A DNA stretch of 50,326 nt from an uncultured Pelagibacteraceae bacterium. GTDB lineage: Bacteria > Pseudomonadota > Alphaproteobacteria > Pelagibacterales > Pelagibacteraceae. Where the stretch lies: positions 1-50,326 of the forward strand of contig CACBCU010000005.1 in the NCBI GenBank assembly GCA_902537895.1, in the 5' to 3' direction. Shown in pieces: positions 7,844 to 20,175 of the stretch (position 1 is the stretch's first letter; each line of letters starts with the position of its first letter). The notes beneath the pieces were generated by a model. It made no database searches. It saw nothing but the letters and a program-made list of their open reading frames with translations, and was not told the DNA's origin. The translations under genes were made by a program, and so were the position numbers.

Positions 7844-8947
7844 ATGTCTAATGATTTTCAACAAAGAGGCGGAAGCCCATGGGGAACTCCTCCAGGTGGA
7901 GGTGGTGGAAATGGTTCGGGTAGAGGACCAACACCCCCTGATATAGATAAGATAATAAAAGAGTTTCAAGAAAAAATAAAAAAATTTCTACCAGGTGGAA
8001 GTTCATCTGGAGGAAAACAAGCAATTTTAGTATTGCTTATATTAGGTTTTGTATGGCTAGCCAGTGGTCTTTATCGTGTACTTCCTGATGAGCAAGGTGT
8101 TGTATTAAGATTTGGAAAATTTGTAAAAACTACTCAACCTGGTTTAAATTATCACATACCTTTTCCAGTTGAGTCTGTGCTTACTCCAAAGGTTACAAAG
8201 GTAAACAGGATAGATATAGGTTTTAGATCTGAGAGAGACAGCGGGTTTTCTTCTCAAGGTGGTGTCGCTGATGTTCCACAAGAAAGCTTAATGTTAACTG
8301 GTGATGAAAATATTGTTAACATAGATTTTTCTGTTTTTTGGGTAATTAAAGATGCTGGAAATTTTTTATTCAAGATTCAAGATCCAGAGGGTACTGTAAA
8401 AGCTGCAGCAGAAACTGCGATGAGAGAGGTTATTGCTAGATCAGATATTCAACCTATTCTTACGGAAGGAAGATCTTTAATTGAAACTGATACTCAAGAG
8501 ATTATTCAAAAAATTTTAGATGAATATACAAGTGGTATTCAAATCACTCAAGTTCAAACACAAAAAGCTGATCCACCAGATCAAGTAATTGATGCTTTTC
8601 GAGATGTACAGGCTGCAAGAGCGGATATGGAAAGATCCAAAAATGAGGCTGAAGCATATGCAAATGATGTTATACCAAGAGCGCGTGGTGAAGCAGCCAA
8701 AATATTGCAAGCTGCTGAAGCATATAAAAAAGAGGTTGTTGCAAAAGCAGAAGGTGAAGCAAGCAGATTTTTAGCAATCTATAATGAGTATAAAAATGCT
8801 AAATCAGTAACTCAGGAAAGAATGTATTTAGAAACAATGGAAAAAGTTTTGGCAGACATAGATAAAGTAATTATAGAAAAAAATGCCGGATCAGGCGTAG
8901 TGCCATATTTACCATTACCTGAATTAAAAAAGAAAGTGACTAACTAA
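7844..8947 (+). CDS. hflK: FtsH protease modulator HflK
   Basis: A 367-aa SPFH/band-7 membrane protein. It has a glycine- and proline-rich N-terminus (SPWGTPPGGGGG), one transmembrane helix around residues 64-80 (AILVLLILGFVWLASGL), the band-7 domain starting YRVLPDEQGVVLRFGKF, and a long Ala/Glu-rich coiled coil toward the C-terminus. With HflC it forms the large HflKC cage around FtsH in the inner membrane and modulates membrane-protein turnover. hflC follows after 3 nt. The order hflK-hflC-DUF2065-degP is common in Alphaproteobacteria. Confidence 0.95.
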   Translation: MSNDFQQRGGSPWGTPPGGGGGNGSGRGPTPPDIDKIIKEFQEKIKKFLPGGSSSGGKQAILVLLILGFVWLASGLYRVLPDEQGVVLRFGKFVKTTQPGLNYHIPFPVESVLTPKVTKVNRIDIGFRSERDSGFSSQGGVADVPQESLMLTGDENIVNIDFSVFWVIKDAGNFLFKIQDPEGTVKAAAETAMREVIARSDIQPILTEGRSLIETDTQEIIQKILDEYTSGIQITQVQTQKADPPDQVIDAFRDVQAARADMERSKNEAEAYANDVIPRARGEAAKILQAAEAYKKEVVAKAEGEASRFLAIYNEYKNAKSVTQERMYLETMEKVLADIDKVIIEKNAGSGVVPYLPLPELKKKVTN

Positions 8948-8950
8948 AAT

Positions 8951-9823
8951 ATGAACATAGGAAAAATTATTGCTGGTATCTCTGTTGCAATAGCTGTAAC
9001 ATTATTTTTCTCAATTTTTATTGTAAAAGAAGTAAATCAAGCTATCGTTTTGCAATTTGGTGATCCTAAAAGGATAATAGTAAAACCAGGTTTAAATTTC
9101 AAAATTCCGTTTATTCAAAACGTAGTTTTTTTAGATAAAAGAATTTTAAATTTAGATACTCCACCTGAAGAGGTTATTGCATCGGATCAAAAAAGATTAA
9201 TTGTAGATGCTTTCGCAAGATTTCAAATAGTTGATCCTTTAAAATTTTATATTTCTGTAGGTAATGAGCGGGTAGCTAGATCAAGGTTGGCAACGATTAT
9301 TAATTCAAGAATTAGAAATGTTTTAGGTCAACAAGAACTTCAAACTTTACTATCTGAAGATAGAACAAAGCAAATGGCTTTAATTCAAGAAGGAGTTAAT
9401 AATGAAGCTGAAAATTTTGGAATAAAGATTAATGATGTAAGAATTAAAAGAGCAGATCTTCCTCAGGCCAATAGTGATGCGATCTTCAGAAGAATGCAAA
9501 CTGAAAGGGAAAGGGAGGCAAAAGAATTTAGAGCAAGAGGTGCAGAGATGGCAGTAACAATTACTTCCACAGCAGATAAGGAAGTAACAGTGATTTTAGC
9601 TGATGCGCAAAAAAAATCAGAGATTATGAAGGGCGAAGGCGATGGTAAGAGAAATAATATATTTGCTAGTGCCTTTGGACAGGATCCAGAATTTTTCGCA
9701 TTTTATCGAGCAATGCAAGCATACGAAAAAGCTTTGATAGGAGGTGAAACTTCATTGATTTTATCCCCTGACAGTGAGTTCTTTAAATTTTTTGGAAATA
9801 TAAAGCAACCCCAATCAAATTAA
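8951..9823 (+). CDS. hflC: FtsH protease modulator HflC
   Basis: A 290-aa partner of HflK: an N-terminal membrane anchor (residues ~5-26), then the band-7 domain (EVNQAIVLQFGDPKRI). Typical HflC features follow: LNLDTPPEEVIASDQKRLIV, the RSRLATIINSRIRNVLG segment and the R-x-Q-T-E-R-E-R-E-A-K-E-F region leading into the coiled coil. It acts in the inner membrane with HflK and FtsH. It begins 3 nt after hflK and ends 6 nt before the DUF2065 gene, so it sits within one operon. Confidence 0.95.
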   Translation: MNIGKIIAGISVAIAVTLFFSIFIVKEVNQAIVLQFGDPKRIIVKPGLNFKIPFIQNVVFLDKRILNLDTPPEEVIASDQKRLIVDAFARFQIVDPLKFYISVGNERVARSRLATIINSRIRNVLGQQELQTLLSEDRTKQMALIQEGVNNEAENFGIKINDVRIKRADLPQANSDAIFRRMQTEREREAKEFRARGAEMAVTITSTADKEVTVILADAQKKSEIMKGEGDGKRNNIFASAFGQDPEFFAFYRAMQAYEKALIGGETSLILSPDSEFFKFFGNIKQPQSN

Positions 9824-9829
9824 ACATTA

Positions 9830-10015
9830 ATGAGTGAATTGATCATTGCATTTGGTCTATTCTTGCTTATTGAGGGCGTGCTATATGCCACATTTCCATC
9901 AAAAATGAAGAATATGTTAAAAAAATTAGAACTAATTTCCATAGGGCAACTTAGAACTGGTGGATTAGTTTTTGCGATAATAGGTTTTATAATTATTTAT
10001 TATGCCAAGTTTTAA
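9830..10015 (+). CDS. DUF2065 small inner-membrane protein
   Basis: A 61-aa protein with two hydrophobic segments (about residues 3-20 and 40-60) around a short basic loop. The pattern L-x-L-I-E-G-x-L-Y-A-x-F-P near the N-terminus is that of DUF2065, a family usually found between hflC and a DegP-type protease, exactly as here. Its function is unknown; the position suggests a role with the HflKC/FtsH or DegP quality-control system. Its last 14 nt overlap the start of the degP-like gene in another frame. Confidence 0.8.
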   Translation: MSELIIAFGLFLLIEGVLYATFPSKMKNMLKKLELISIGQLRTGGLVFAIIGFIIIYYAKF

Positions 10016-11423
10016 ATTAAAAAAAATAAGAGTATTTCTTATTTCTATTATATTGTTATGTAATAATTCAATTTACTCTTTTTCAAAGGAAATCCCAGCA
10101 TCGTTTGCTGATTTAGCAGAAAAATTGATGCCATCAGTTGTAAATATTTCAACTACTACAACTGTTACAACTCAATCCAATCCTTTTCCATTCCAGTTTC
10201 CTCCTGGCTCTCCATTTGAGGACATGTTCAAAGAATTTGGAGCTCCCCAAGAAAGAAAATCTGCTGCACTAGGATCAGGTTTTATTATTGATGAAAAAGG
10301 AATAGTGATTACTAATAACCACGTAATTCAGGATGCAGAGGACATCATAGTAAGAGTTAACGGTGACAAAGAGTTTAAAGCTGAGGTAATTGGAGCAGAT
10401 CCTCTTTCTGATATAGCTGTTTTAAAACTAGATTCTAATGAGAAATTCATTCCAGTTAAATTTGGAAACTCTGATAAAGCAAGAATTGGTGACTGGGTAA
10501 TTGCAATAGGTAATCCTTTTGGATTCGGTGGAACTGTTACATCTGGTATTATTTCAGCAAGAAATCGTTCATTAGGTTTAACTCGATATGAAGATTATAT
10601 ACAAACAGACGCATCAATTAACTCTGGAAATTCTGGTGGCCCACTTTTTGATTTAAACGGAGATGTAATTGGAATCAACACAGCAATTCTTGGAAGAAGT
10701 GGTTCTATAGGTATTGGTTTTGCAATACCATCTAACAGTGCAAAAATTGTAATAGACCAGTTAGTAGAATTTGGTGAAACTAAAAGAGGTTGGTTAGGTG
10801 TTAGAATTCAGGATGTTACAAAAGAAATTGCAGATGTTGAAAATTTAGATGAGCCTAGAGGTGCATTAGTTGCTAGTGTTGCTGAAAATAGTCCTTCTCA
10901 AAAAGCTGGTGTGAAGGCAGGCGATATCATACTTGAATTTAACGGTGAGAAAATAAAAGAGATGAAAGAACTTCCAACAATCGTTGCTAGAACGGAAGTT
11001 GGAAAAAATGTAAAAGTAAAAATTTGGCGAAATAAAAAAGAGATAATCAAAACGATTACGCTTGGTAGACTAGAAACTTCAGAAGATTTTAAAGTCTCTG
11101 AGAAAAAAACTTCACCAAAAGAGACTTCAATAGATGAGCTAAAAATAAACGTAAGGTTGGTTAATAAAGAAGATATTAAAAATAGAAATTTACCGAACCA
11201 AACATCAGGGTTGGTAATTACTAAAATTGAAAATGACAGTCCGCTCAAAGGGTCTATTGAATTAAATAGTATTATTTTAGAGGCTCAAAAGAAAAAAATT
11301 AGATCAATCGAGGATTTATCTAAAGTTGTAAATAATGTTTTGACAAGTGATCAAAAGACAATTTTATTGGTTATTTATAATAGTCAAAATCAAAGAAGAT
11401 ATATTGGTATTAAATTGAATTAA
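10002..11423 (+). CDS. degP: Periplasmic serine protease Do/DegP-like (MucD type)
   Basis: A 473-aa HtrA-family protease with a signal peptide (residues ~1-29). The trypsin-like domain carries the triad His107 (TNNHVI), Asp137 (SDIAVLKL) and Ser211 (GNSGGPL). Two PDZ domains follow, one starting GWLGVRIQDVT and a more divergent C-terminal one (LVITKIENDSPL). It degrades or refolds damaged envelope proteins. It lies downstream of hflKC and overlaps the DUF2065 gene by 14 nt; miaA follows after 3 nt. The second PDZ is weakly conserved but length and order fit DegP/MucD. Confidence 0.94.
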   Translation: MPSFKLKKIRVFLISIILLCNNSIYSFSKEIPASFADLAEKLMPSVVNISTTTTVTTQSNPFPFQFPPGSPFEDMFKEFGAPQERKSAALGSGFIIDEKGIVITNNHVIQDAEDIIVRVNGDKEFKAEVIGADPLSDIAVLKLDSNEKFIPVKFGNSDKARIGDWVIAIGNPFGFGGTVTSGIISARNRSLGLTRYEDYIQTDASINSGNSGGPLFDLNGDVIGINTAILGRSGSIGIGFAIPSNSAKIVIDQLVEFGETKRGWLGVRIQDVTKEIADVENLDEPRGALVASVAENSPSQKAGVKAGDIILEFNGEKIKEMKELPTIVARTEVGKNVKVKIWRNKKEIIKTITLGRLETSEDFKVSEKKTSPKETSIDELKINVRLVNKEDIKNRNLPNQTSGLVITKIENDSPLKGSIELNSIILEAQKKKIRSIEDLSKVVNNVLTSDQKTILLVIYNSQNQRRYIGIKLN

Positions 11424-11426
11424 TTT

Positions 11427-12335
11427 ATGGATTTAAAATCCAAAATTATTTTAATCTATGGACCCACAGCATCAGGAAAATCGGAATTTGCAGTAAAACT
11501 TGCAAAAAAAATAAAGGGTGAAATTATAAACGCTGATAGTATGCAGATATATAAAGAGCTTAAGATTTTATCTGCTAGACCATCTAAAAAAGATTACAAA
11601 AAGATTAAGCATCATTTATACGGATTTCAGTCTGTAAAAAAAAATTACTCATCAGGAGAATGGCTGAAAGCTGCAAAAAAAAAAATTTCCGACATAAAAA
11701 AAAGAAAGAATGTTCCAATAATTGTTGGAGGTACTGGTTTATATTTCAAAATGTTAACTGATGGGATAGTTAATATTCCGAAAATTCCAATTCAAATTAG
11801 AGAAAAAGTTAGGAAATTAAACAGTTCTATGGGTAATAAAATTTTTCTAAAAAAATTAAAAAAACTTGATCCAAAAATTCAAGATTACGTCAATCCATCT
11901 GATACTCAAAGATTAATAAGAGCTTATGAAGTTAAACTATTTACCAAAAAAACATTACTTGAATGGTTTAAGTTAACTAAATCAATTTTTGAAGACAAAG
12001 ATTTTTATAAAATTTACATCGATTATCCAAGGGATATTTTAGTAAATAAGATACACAACCGTGCTCAAGACATGATCAACAAAGGCGCTATTTTAGAGGC
12101 TAAAAAATTTTTGAGCATGAAGGTTTCAAAAAAAAAAACTGCAACCAAAGCAATAGGCTTAATTGAAATTAAGGACTTTATTGATAAAAAAATTGAAATT
12201 AATGAAGTTATTGAGAGAATATCAATAAAGACTAGGCAATACGCCAAAAGACAGGTTACTTGGGGCAGAGGAAACATGATGGATTGGAACAAAATCAGGC
12301 ATACCAGGCTTAACAACTTTCTCAAAAATTTTTAG
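11427..12335 (+). CDS. miaA: tRNA dimethylallyltransferase MiaA
   Basis: A 302-aa protein that adds a dimethylallyl group to A37 of tRNAs reading UNN codons. The P-loop IYGPTASGKSEFA is at residues 8-20, followed by the conserved NADSMQIYKELKILSARP and the GGTGLYFKML segment (about residues 101-110). Near the C-terminus TRQYAKRQVTWGRG matches the family pattern TRqyAKRQxTWxR. It starts 3 nt after degP. A lysine-rich composition with several poly-A runs is typical of this genome and does not disturb the frame. Confidence 0.96.
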   Translation: MDLKSKIILIYGPTASGKSEFAVKLAKKIKGEIINADSMQIYKELKILSARPSKKDYKKIKHHLYGFQSVKKNYSSGEWLKAAKKKISDIKKRKNVPIIVGGTGLYFKMLTDGIVNIPKIPIQIREKVRKLNSSMGNKIFLKKLKKLDPKIQDYVNPSDTQRLIRAYEVKLFTKKTLLEWFKLTKSIFEDKDFYKIYIDYPRDILVNKIHNRAQDMINKGAILEAKKFLSMKVSKKKTATKAIGLIEIKDFIDKKIEINEVIERISIKTRQYAKRQVTWGRGNMMDWNKIRHTRLNNFLKNF

Positions 12336-12353
12336 ATATTTTTTTACTTTACC

Positions 12354-12383
12354 TTGACCAATAAGCACAACTTCAGCTAGATT
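12354..12383 (+). promoter_or_regulatory. Candidate ilvB promoter
   Basis: TTGACC (12354-12359), 18 nt, then TAGATT (12378-12383). The ilvB ATG at 12390 is 6 nt after the -10 element, where transcription itself should begin, so the ilv mRNA may be leaderless. No Shine-Dalgarno sequence is seen upstream of this ATG. Confidence 0.5.
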
Positions 12384-12389
12384 GCTTAA

Positions 12390-14156
12390 ATGTCTAAATT
12401 ATATTCAGGAGCTGAAATTGTTTTTAAATGTCTTGAGGATCAAGATGTAGAATTTATTTTTGGTTATCCCGGGGGTGCTGTGCTTCCAATTTATGATGAA
12501 TTAAAAAATCATTCTTCTATAAAGCATATATTAGTTAGACACGAACAAGGTGCTGGTCATGCAGCCGAGGGTTATGCGAGGTCGTCTGGTAAACCAGGTG
12601 TTGTTCTAGTTACTTCTGGGCCAGGAGCTACAAATGTAGTTACAGCTTTGACTGATGCTTATATGGACTCAGTGCCACTTGTATGTATCTCAGGACAAGT
12701 ACCAACACATTTGATAGGAACAGATGCTTTTCAAGAGTGTGACACGACAGGAATTACTAGACCATGCACAAAACATAATTGGTTAGTAAAAGACATTAAA
12801 GAACTATCAAAAACTCTTCATGAAGCTTTTAGAGTCGCCACAACAGGAAGGCCGGGTCCTGTTTTAGTAGATATTCCAAAAGATATTCAATTCGCAAAAA
12901 TCAAATATACGAAACCAAAAAAAGAAAAAAAATCTAATGGAAAATTGCATAGTAATTTTTCTCAAGAAGAAATTAATGAATTAGTTGACTTAATTGCGAG
13001 AGCAAAAAAACCTGTAGTTTACACTGGTGGTGGAGTTATCAACTCTGGCCCAGAAGCAAGTGAGTCGTTAAGAGAGTTTGTAAGAATGATTGGTTTTCCG
13101 ATTACGTCAACATTGCAAGGACTAGGAGCTTTTCCCGGAGATGATAGTCAGTTTATAGGTATGCTTGGTATGCATGGGACTTATGAAGCAAATAATGCTA
13201 TGCATGATTGTGATTTATTAATAAATATTGGAGCTAGATTTGATGACAGAATTACTGGAAAGATAGATGAATTTTCCCCGAAATCTAAAAAAGTTCATAT
13301 TGATATTGATCCATCTTCGATAAATAAAATAATTAAAGTTGATTTAGCAATCGTGGGTGATGTAAATGAGGTTCTTAAAGCAGCCGTTAAAACTATCAGT
13401 CAAAAAAAAAATGGTTTTAAAAATTCAAATAAACAAAATGTTTCTAAATGGTGGGAAAAAATTGAAAAATGGAGAGAAAAAGACTCACTCGGTTTTATAA
13501 ATAGTAAAAAATCTATTAAACCACAGCATGCGGTCCAAAGATTATATGAATTAACAAAAAATCAAGACACATTTATTACTACAGAAGTTGGTCAACATCA
13601 GATGTGGGCCGCACAACATTATAAATTTAATAAACCAAATAGATGGATGACATCTGGTGGACTTGGAACAATGGGATATGGTCTTCCGGCCGCAGTAGGG
13701 GTTCAAATTGCGCATCCTGATAAGCTTGTTATTGATATTGCTGGAGAGGCATCTGTTCTAATGACTATGCAAGAGATGTCAACAGCGGTCCAGTATAATT
13801 TGCCAATTAAAATATTTGTTTTGAATAATCAATATATGGGAATGGTAAGGCAATGGCAGGAATTACTTCATGAAAAAAACTACTCTGAAAGTTATTCAGA
13901 GGCTTTGCCAGATTTCGTAAAATTGGCAGAGGCATATGGATGCAAAGGAATTAAAGCTGATAATCCAGATGAATTAGATGTTAAGATAAATGAGATGTTA
14001 GAGCATAATGGTCCAGTAATTTTTGATTGTAGGGTTGACCCTAACGAGAATTGCTTTCCGATGATACCATCAGGAAAACCTCATAATCAGATGATTTTAG
14101 GTCCAAATGATAAAGATGATAATAAAATTACAGGTAAAGGAAAAGCCTTAGTTTAA
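12390..14156 (+). CDS. ilvB: Acetolactate synthase, large catalytic subunit
   Basis: A 588-aa thiamine-diphosphate enzyme of the valine/leucine/isoleucine pathway; it condenses pyruvate with pyruvate or 2-oxobutyrate. The N-terminal domain shows GYPGGAVLPIYDEL and the catalytic Glu in RHEQGAGHAAEGYAR. The TPP-binding motif near the C-terminus reads AGEAS...VLNNQYMGM, the GEA form that I recall as common in alphaproteobacterial enzymes. It overlaps ilvH by 1 nt (TAATG), and ilvC and leuA follow, so the local gene order is the biosynthetic pathway. Confidence 0.96.
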   Translation: MSKLYSGAEIVFKCLEDQDVEFIFGYPGGAVLPIYDELKNHSSIKHILVRHEQGAGHAAEGYARSSGKPGVVLVTSGPGATNVVTALTDAYMDSVPLVCISGQVPTHLIGTDAFQECDTTGITRPCTKHNWLVKDIKELSKTLHEAFRVATTGRPGPVLVDIPKDIQFAKIKYTKPKKEKKSNGKLHSNFSQEEINELVDLIARAKKPVVYTGGGVINSGPEASESLREFVRMIGFPITSTLQGLGAFPGDDSQFIGMLGMHGTYEANNAMHDCDLLINIGARFDDRITGKIDEFSPKSKKVHIDIDPSSINKIIKVDLAIVGDVNEVLKAAVKTISQKKNGFKNSNKQNVSKWWEKIEKWREKDSLGFINSKKSIKPQHAVQRLYELTKNQDTFITTEVGQHQMWAAQHYKFNKPNRWMTSGGLGTMGYGLPAAVGVQIAHPDKLVIDIAGEASVLMTMQEMSTAVQYNLPIKIFVLNNQYMGMVRQWQELLHEKNYSESYSEALPDFVKLAEAYGCKGIKADNPDELDVKINEMLEHNGPVIFDCRVDPNENCFPMIPSGKPHNQMILGPNDKDDNKITGKGKALV

Positions 14157-14704
14157 TGTCTAACCCTAAATCAGCTTATAATATTCCAACAAAAAAAAGT
14201 AAATCTGGCACACATATTATTGTAGTCTGGGTGGATAATGAAGCTGGAGTGCTTGCAAGAGTAGTCGGATTATTTTCTGGCAGAGGTTATAATATAGAAT
14301 CCCTGGCTGTAGCAGAGATTGATGCAACAAAAAACATATCAAGAATTACCATTGTAACGACCGGAACACCCCAGGTAATTGATCAAATTAAACTACAATT
14401 AAAGAAATTGGTCCCAGTTCATAAAGTTGCAGACTTTAAAAGAGAAGATAAAAAAGTCATTTTTAAAGAAATGGCTCTGCTTAAAGTTGTGGGAAATAGA
14501 AGTAAAATTGATAAGTGTCTTAAGGCTTGCAAAACTTTCAATCCAGTAATATTAGATAAAACAAAAAAATCTGTAGTAATTCAAATTACTGCTCTACGAA
14601 GAGAAATAGATAAAATGAATAAAAAATTAAAGTCAAATGGACTTGTAAGTACATCAAGAACTGGTGCAATAGCTATGACTAGAGGTTCTGAAATATTTAA
14701 ATAA
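14156..14704 (+). CDS. ilvH: Acetolactate synthase, small regulatory subunit
   Basis: A 182-aa regulatory subunit. The N-terminal ACT domain begins at about residue 19 with THIIVVWVDNEAGVLARVVGL, then FSGRGYNIESLAVA, the valine-binding pattern of IlvH/IlvN. A C-terminal ALS_ss_C domain holds LLKV and the closing GLVSTSRTGAIAMTRG. It activates the large subunit and gives feedback inhibition by valine. The start overlaps the ilvB stop by 1 nt, implying translational coupling at about 1:1. Confidence 0.95.
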   Translation: MSNPKSAYNIPTKKSKSGTHIIVVWVDNEAGVLARVVGLFSGRGYNIESLAVAEIDATKNISRITIVTTGTPQVIDQIKLQLKKLVPVHKVADFKREDKKVIFKEMALLKVVGNRSKIDKCLKACKTFNPVILDKTKKSVVIQITALRREIDKMNKKLKSNGLVSTSRTGAIAMTRGSEIFK

Positions 14705-14711
14705 ATTTACT

Positions 14712-15748
<1,037 letters not shown>

Positions 15749-15786
15749 TTTCTTGTTTCAAATTGGGCTAATTTAGTTGATTTATT

Positions 15787-15814
15787 TTGCAATCTAAACG
15801 ATAGGTTGTATATT
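15787..15814 (+). promoter_or_regulatory. Candidate leuA-mreB promoter
   Basis: TTGCAA (15787-15792), 16 nt, then TATATT (15809-15814), 17 nt before the leuA ATG. This 83-nt gap is one of the larger gaps between same-strand genes here. No attenuator hairpin or leader peptide with leucine codons is visible in it. Confidence 0.45.
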
Positions 15815-15831
15815 TCTTAAAAGATAATTTT

Positions 15832-18443
<2,612 letters not shown>

Positions 18444-18446
18444 AAA

Positions 18447-19676
18447 ATGGCCTCTAGCAGAGATGACTTTATAATTGCAATTCGTTCTGCTTTTTTAAAA
18501 AAAAGCACTCAACAAAAATTTTCATTGCTAACATTAGTTTTTATATCTATTTTTATAATTATTTTATCTAGTTTTGACCTAAAGTTTATAAGGTATCTAA
18601 AAGCAGGAATTAGTGAGGCGGTATATAGATCCTCATTTATTGTTTCAATACCTGAAAACTTTTTAAAAAACACTTTTTTTGAAATAAGGGAATATTCAAC
18701 TTTTTTTAAAAATTATAAAATAAACAAAGAAGAGCTTAACGAATTAAAGTCTAAAAGCATCTCAGATAAAATAACTCAATTTGAAAATGAAGAACTAAAA
18801 GAGCTTATAAATAATTATACTTTAAGTTCAGATAAACTGTTAGCTAAAATAATTGTTGACCATGACAGCCCATATTTAAAAAGTATTATTATTAACAAAG
18901 GTAGTAAGGATAATATTAAAATCGGTACTAACATTTATGATAGATCATATTTAGTTGGCAGAGTAGTTGAGGTAAATTATAAAACCTCAAGAGTTTTATT
19001 ACTATCTGATCTTAATTCCAATGTTCCGGTAACAATAGCGCCACAAAATATTCAAGCAATTATAACAGGAACTGGTGAGAATTATGGTGAAATAAAATAT
19101 ATTAAAGAGGGTATTTCAAATTTAATTTCACAGGATAGTATAGTTTACACATCAGGCACTGGTGCAATTTTTAAAAGTGGTATTCCTATTGGAAGAGTAG
19201 ATGTGGCGGATACAGGAAGCTCAAAAAAATTCAAAGTAGACTTTTACAGCGATTTTAGCCAATTAAAGTATGTTTTTGCCGAATTAGTTACTAAAATTGA
19301 CGTTAAGAATGAAGATCAAAAAATTGATGCAGAGAATTCACAAATAAATAACACAGTGGATACAAAATTACAAATACTAGAAGATGAAAAAAAGATTATT
19401 GAACAAACAAATTTAAAATTTAAAGATGAGAATGAATTATTAAAAATCACAATTAATAATTTGAATAAACAAATTTCAGACTTTAGAAATGAAGTTTATG
19501 ATCAAAAACAAATAATTGCTCAGTACAATATTGACTTGGATGAAATTGAGTTTTTAAGATTAAATTTAAAATTTGGTCACACATGTCGTAAGTCTTTTTT
19601 AAATAATGATGGTTTTGAAGTAGGAACTTTAGAATATAAAAGTTGTGTAATGAATAAAGGACAGACTAATGACTAA
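18447..19676 (+). CDS. mreC: Rod-shape protein MreC with long coiled-coil C-terminus
   Basis: A 409-aa protein, longer than the usual ~280-330. It has an N-terminal cytoplasmic stretch, one membrane helix (about residues 26-46), a short coiled coil and the MreC beta domains (INKGSKDNIKIGTNIYDRSY through KVDFYSDFSQLKYVFAEL). After residue ~285 there is an additional Glu/Lys/Asn-rich coiled coil (about 300-370) and a terminal segment with two cysteines (Cys380 and Cys400). It acts in the periplasm, linking MreB/MreD to PBP2. The last 8 nt overlap mreD. Confidence 0.92.
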   Translation: MASSRDDFIIAIRSAFLKKSTQQKFSLLTLVFISIFIIILSSFDLKFIRYLKAGISEAVYRSSFIVSIPENFLKNTFFEIREYSTFFKNYKINKEELNELKSKSISDKITQFENEELKELINNYTLSSDKLLAKIIVDHDSPYLKSIIINKGSKDNIKIGTNIYDRSYLVGRVVEVNYKTSRVLLLSDLNSNVPVTIAPQNIQAIITGTGENYGEIKYIKEGISNLISQDSIVYTSGTGAIFKSGIPIGRVDVADTGSSKKFKVDFYSDFSQLKYVFAELVTKIDVKNEDQKIDAENSQINNTVDTKLQILEDEKKIIEQTNLKFKDENELLKITINNLNKQISDFRNEVYDQKQIIAQYNIDLDEIEFLRLNLKFGHTCRKSFLNNDGFEVGTLEYKSCVMNKGQTND

Positions 19677-20175
19677 TTTTAAATCAAGAGGTTTTTACAT
19701 TAAATTTTACTCTTTTTTACCAATAATAGTCTTATTTGTTTCCGTATTAAATGAATTTGACCTAAATTATTTGAAACTTGAATATTTTTCATTCAATTTT
19801 CCTTTCATTTTAATTTTTTTCTTTACTTTAAAAGATTTCAAAAATTTTGATTATCTTTTAGTTTTTTTAGCAGGCTTAGTAAATGATACAGTTGTTGGGT
19901 TGCCCTTAGGAATTAGCAGTTTATCTTATATATTAATCTGTATCGCAACATCCTATTTGAGAAATATTACAATTAGACCTAATCCAATAAAAGATTGGTT
20001 TTACTTTTTATTTATTATTAGTTTGATAAATTCAATAAATTATTCAATTTTAGCTTTATTTTTTTCATACGATCTTTTACTTTTAAGTTATCTAATAAAT
20101 ATTTTTTTTACTTTTATTTTGTATATGTTTTTTGCTTATTTATTTAAATACTATCTTAAAGGTCTAAATGATTAA
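19669..20175 (+). CDS. mreD: Rod-shape protein MreD
   Basis: A 168-aa, very hydrophobic protein with about five membrane segments. The central LAGLVNDTVVGLPLGISSLSY fits the MreD pattern (G-x-x-x-D-x-x-x-G-x-P-L-G). It is an inner-membrane partner of MreC and RodA in the elongasome. Sequence similarity in this family is low; the call rests on position between mreC and mrdA, size and that motif. It overlaps mreC and mrdA by 8 nt each (ATGNNTAA). Confidence 0.9.
   Translation: MTNFKSRGFYIKFYSFLPIIVLFVSVLNEFDLNYLKLEYFSFNFPFILIFFFTLKDFKNFDYLLVFLAGLVNDTVVGLPLGISSLSYILICIATSYLRNITIRPNPIKDWFYFLFIISLINSINYSILALFFSYDLLLLSYLINIFFTFILYMFFAYLFKYYLKGLND

Noticed and set aside
15749..15831. Leader-peptide attenuator before leuA
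   Set aside because: No run of leucine codons, no short ORF with a ribosome site and no terminator hairpin is visible; only a promoter-like pair is reported.
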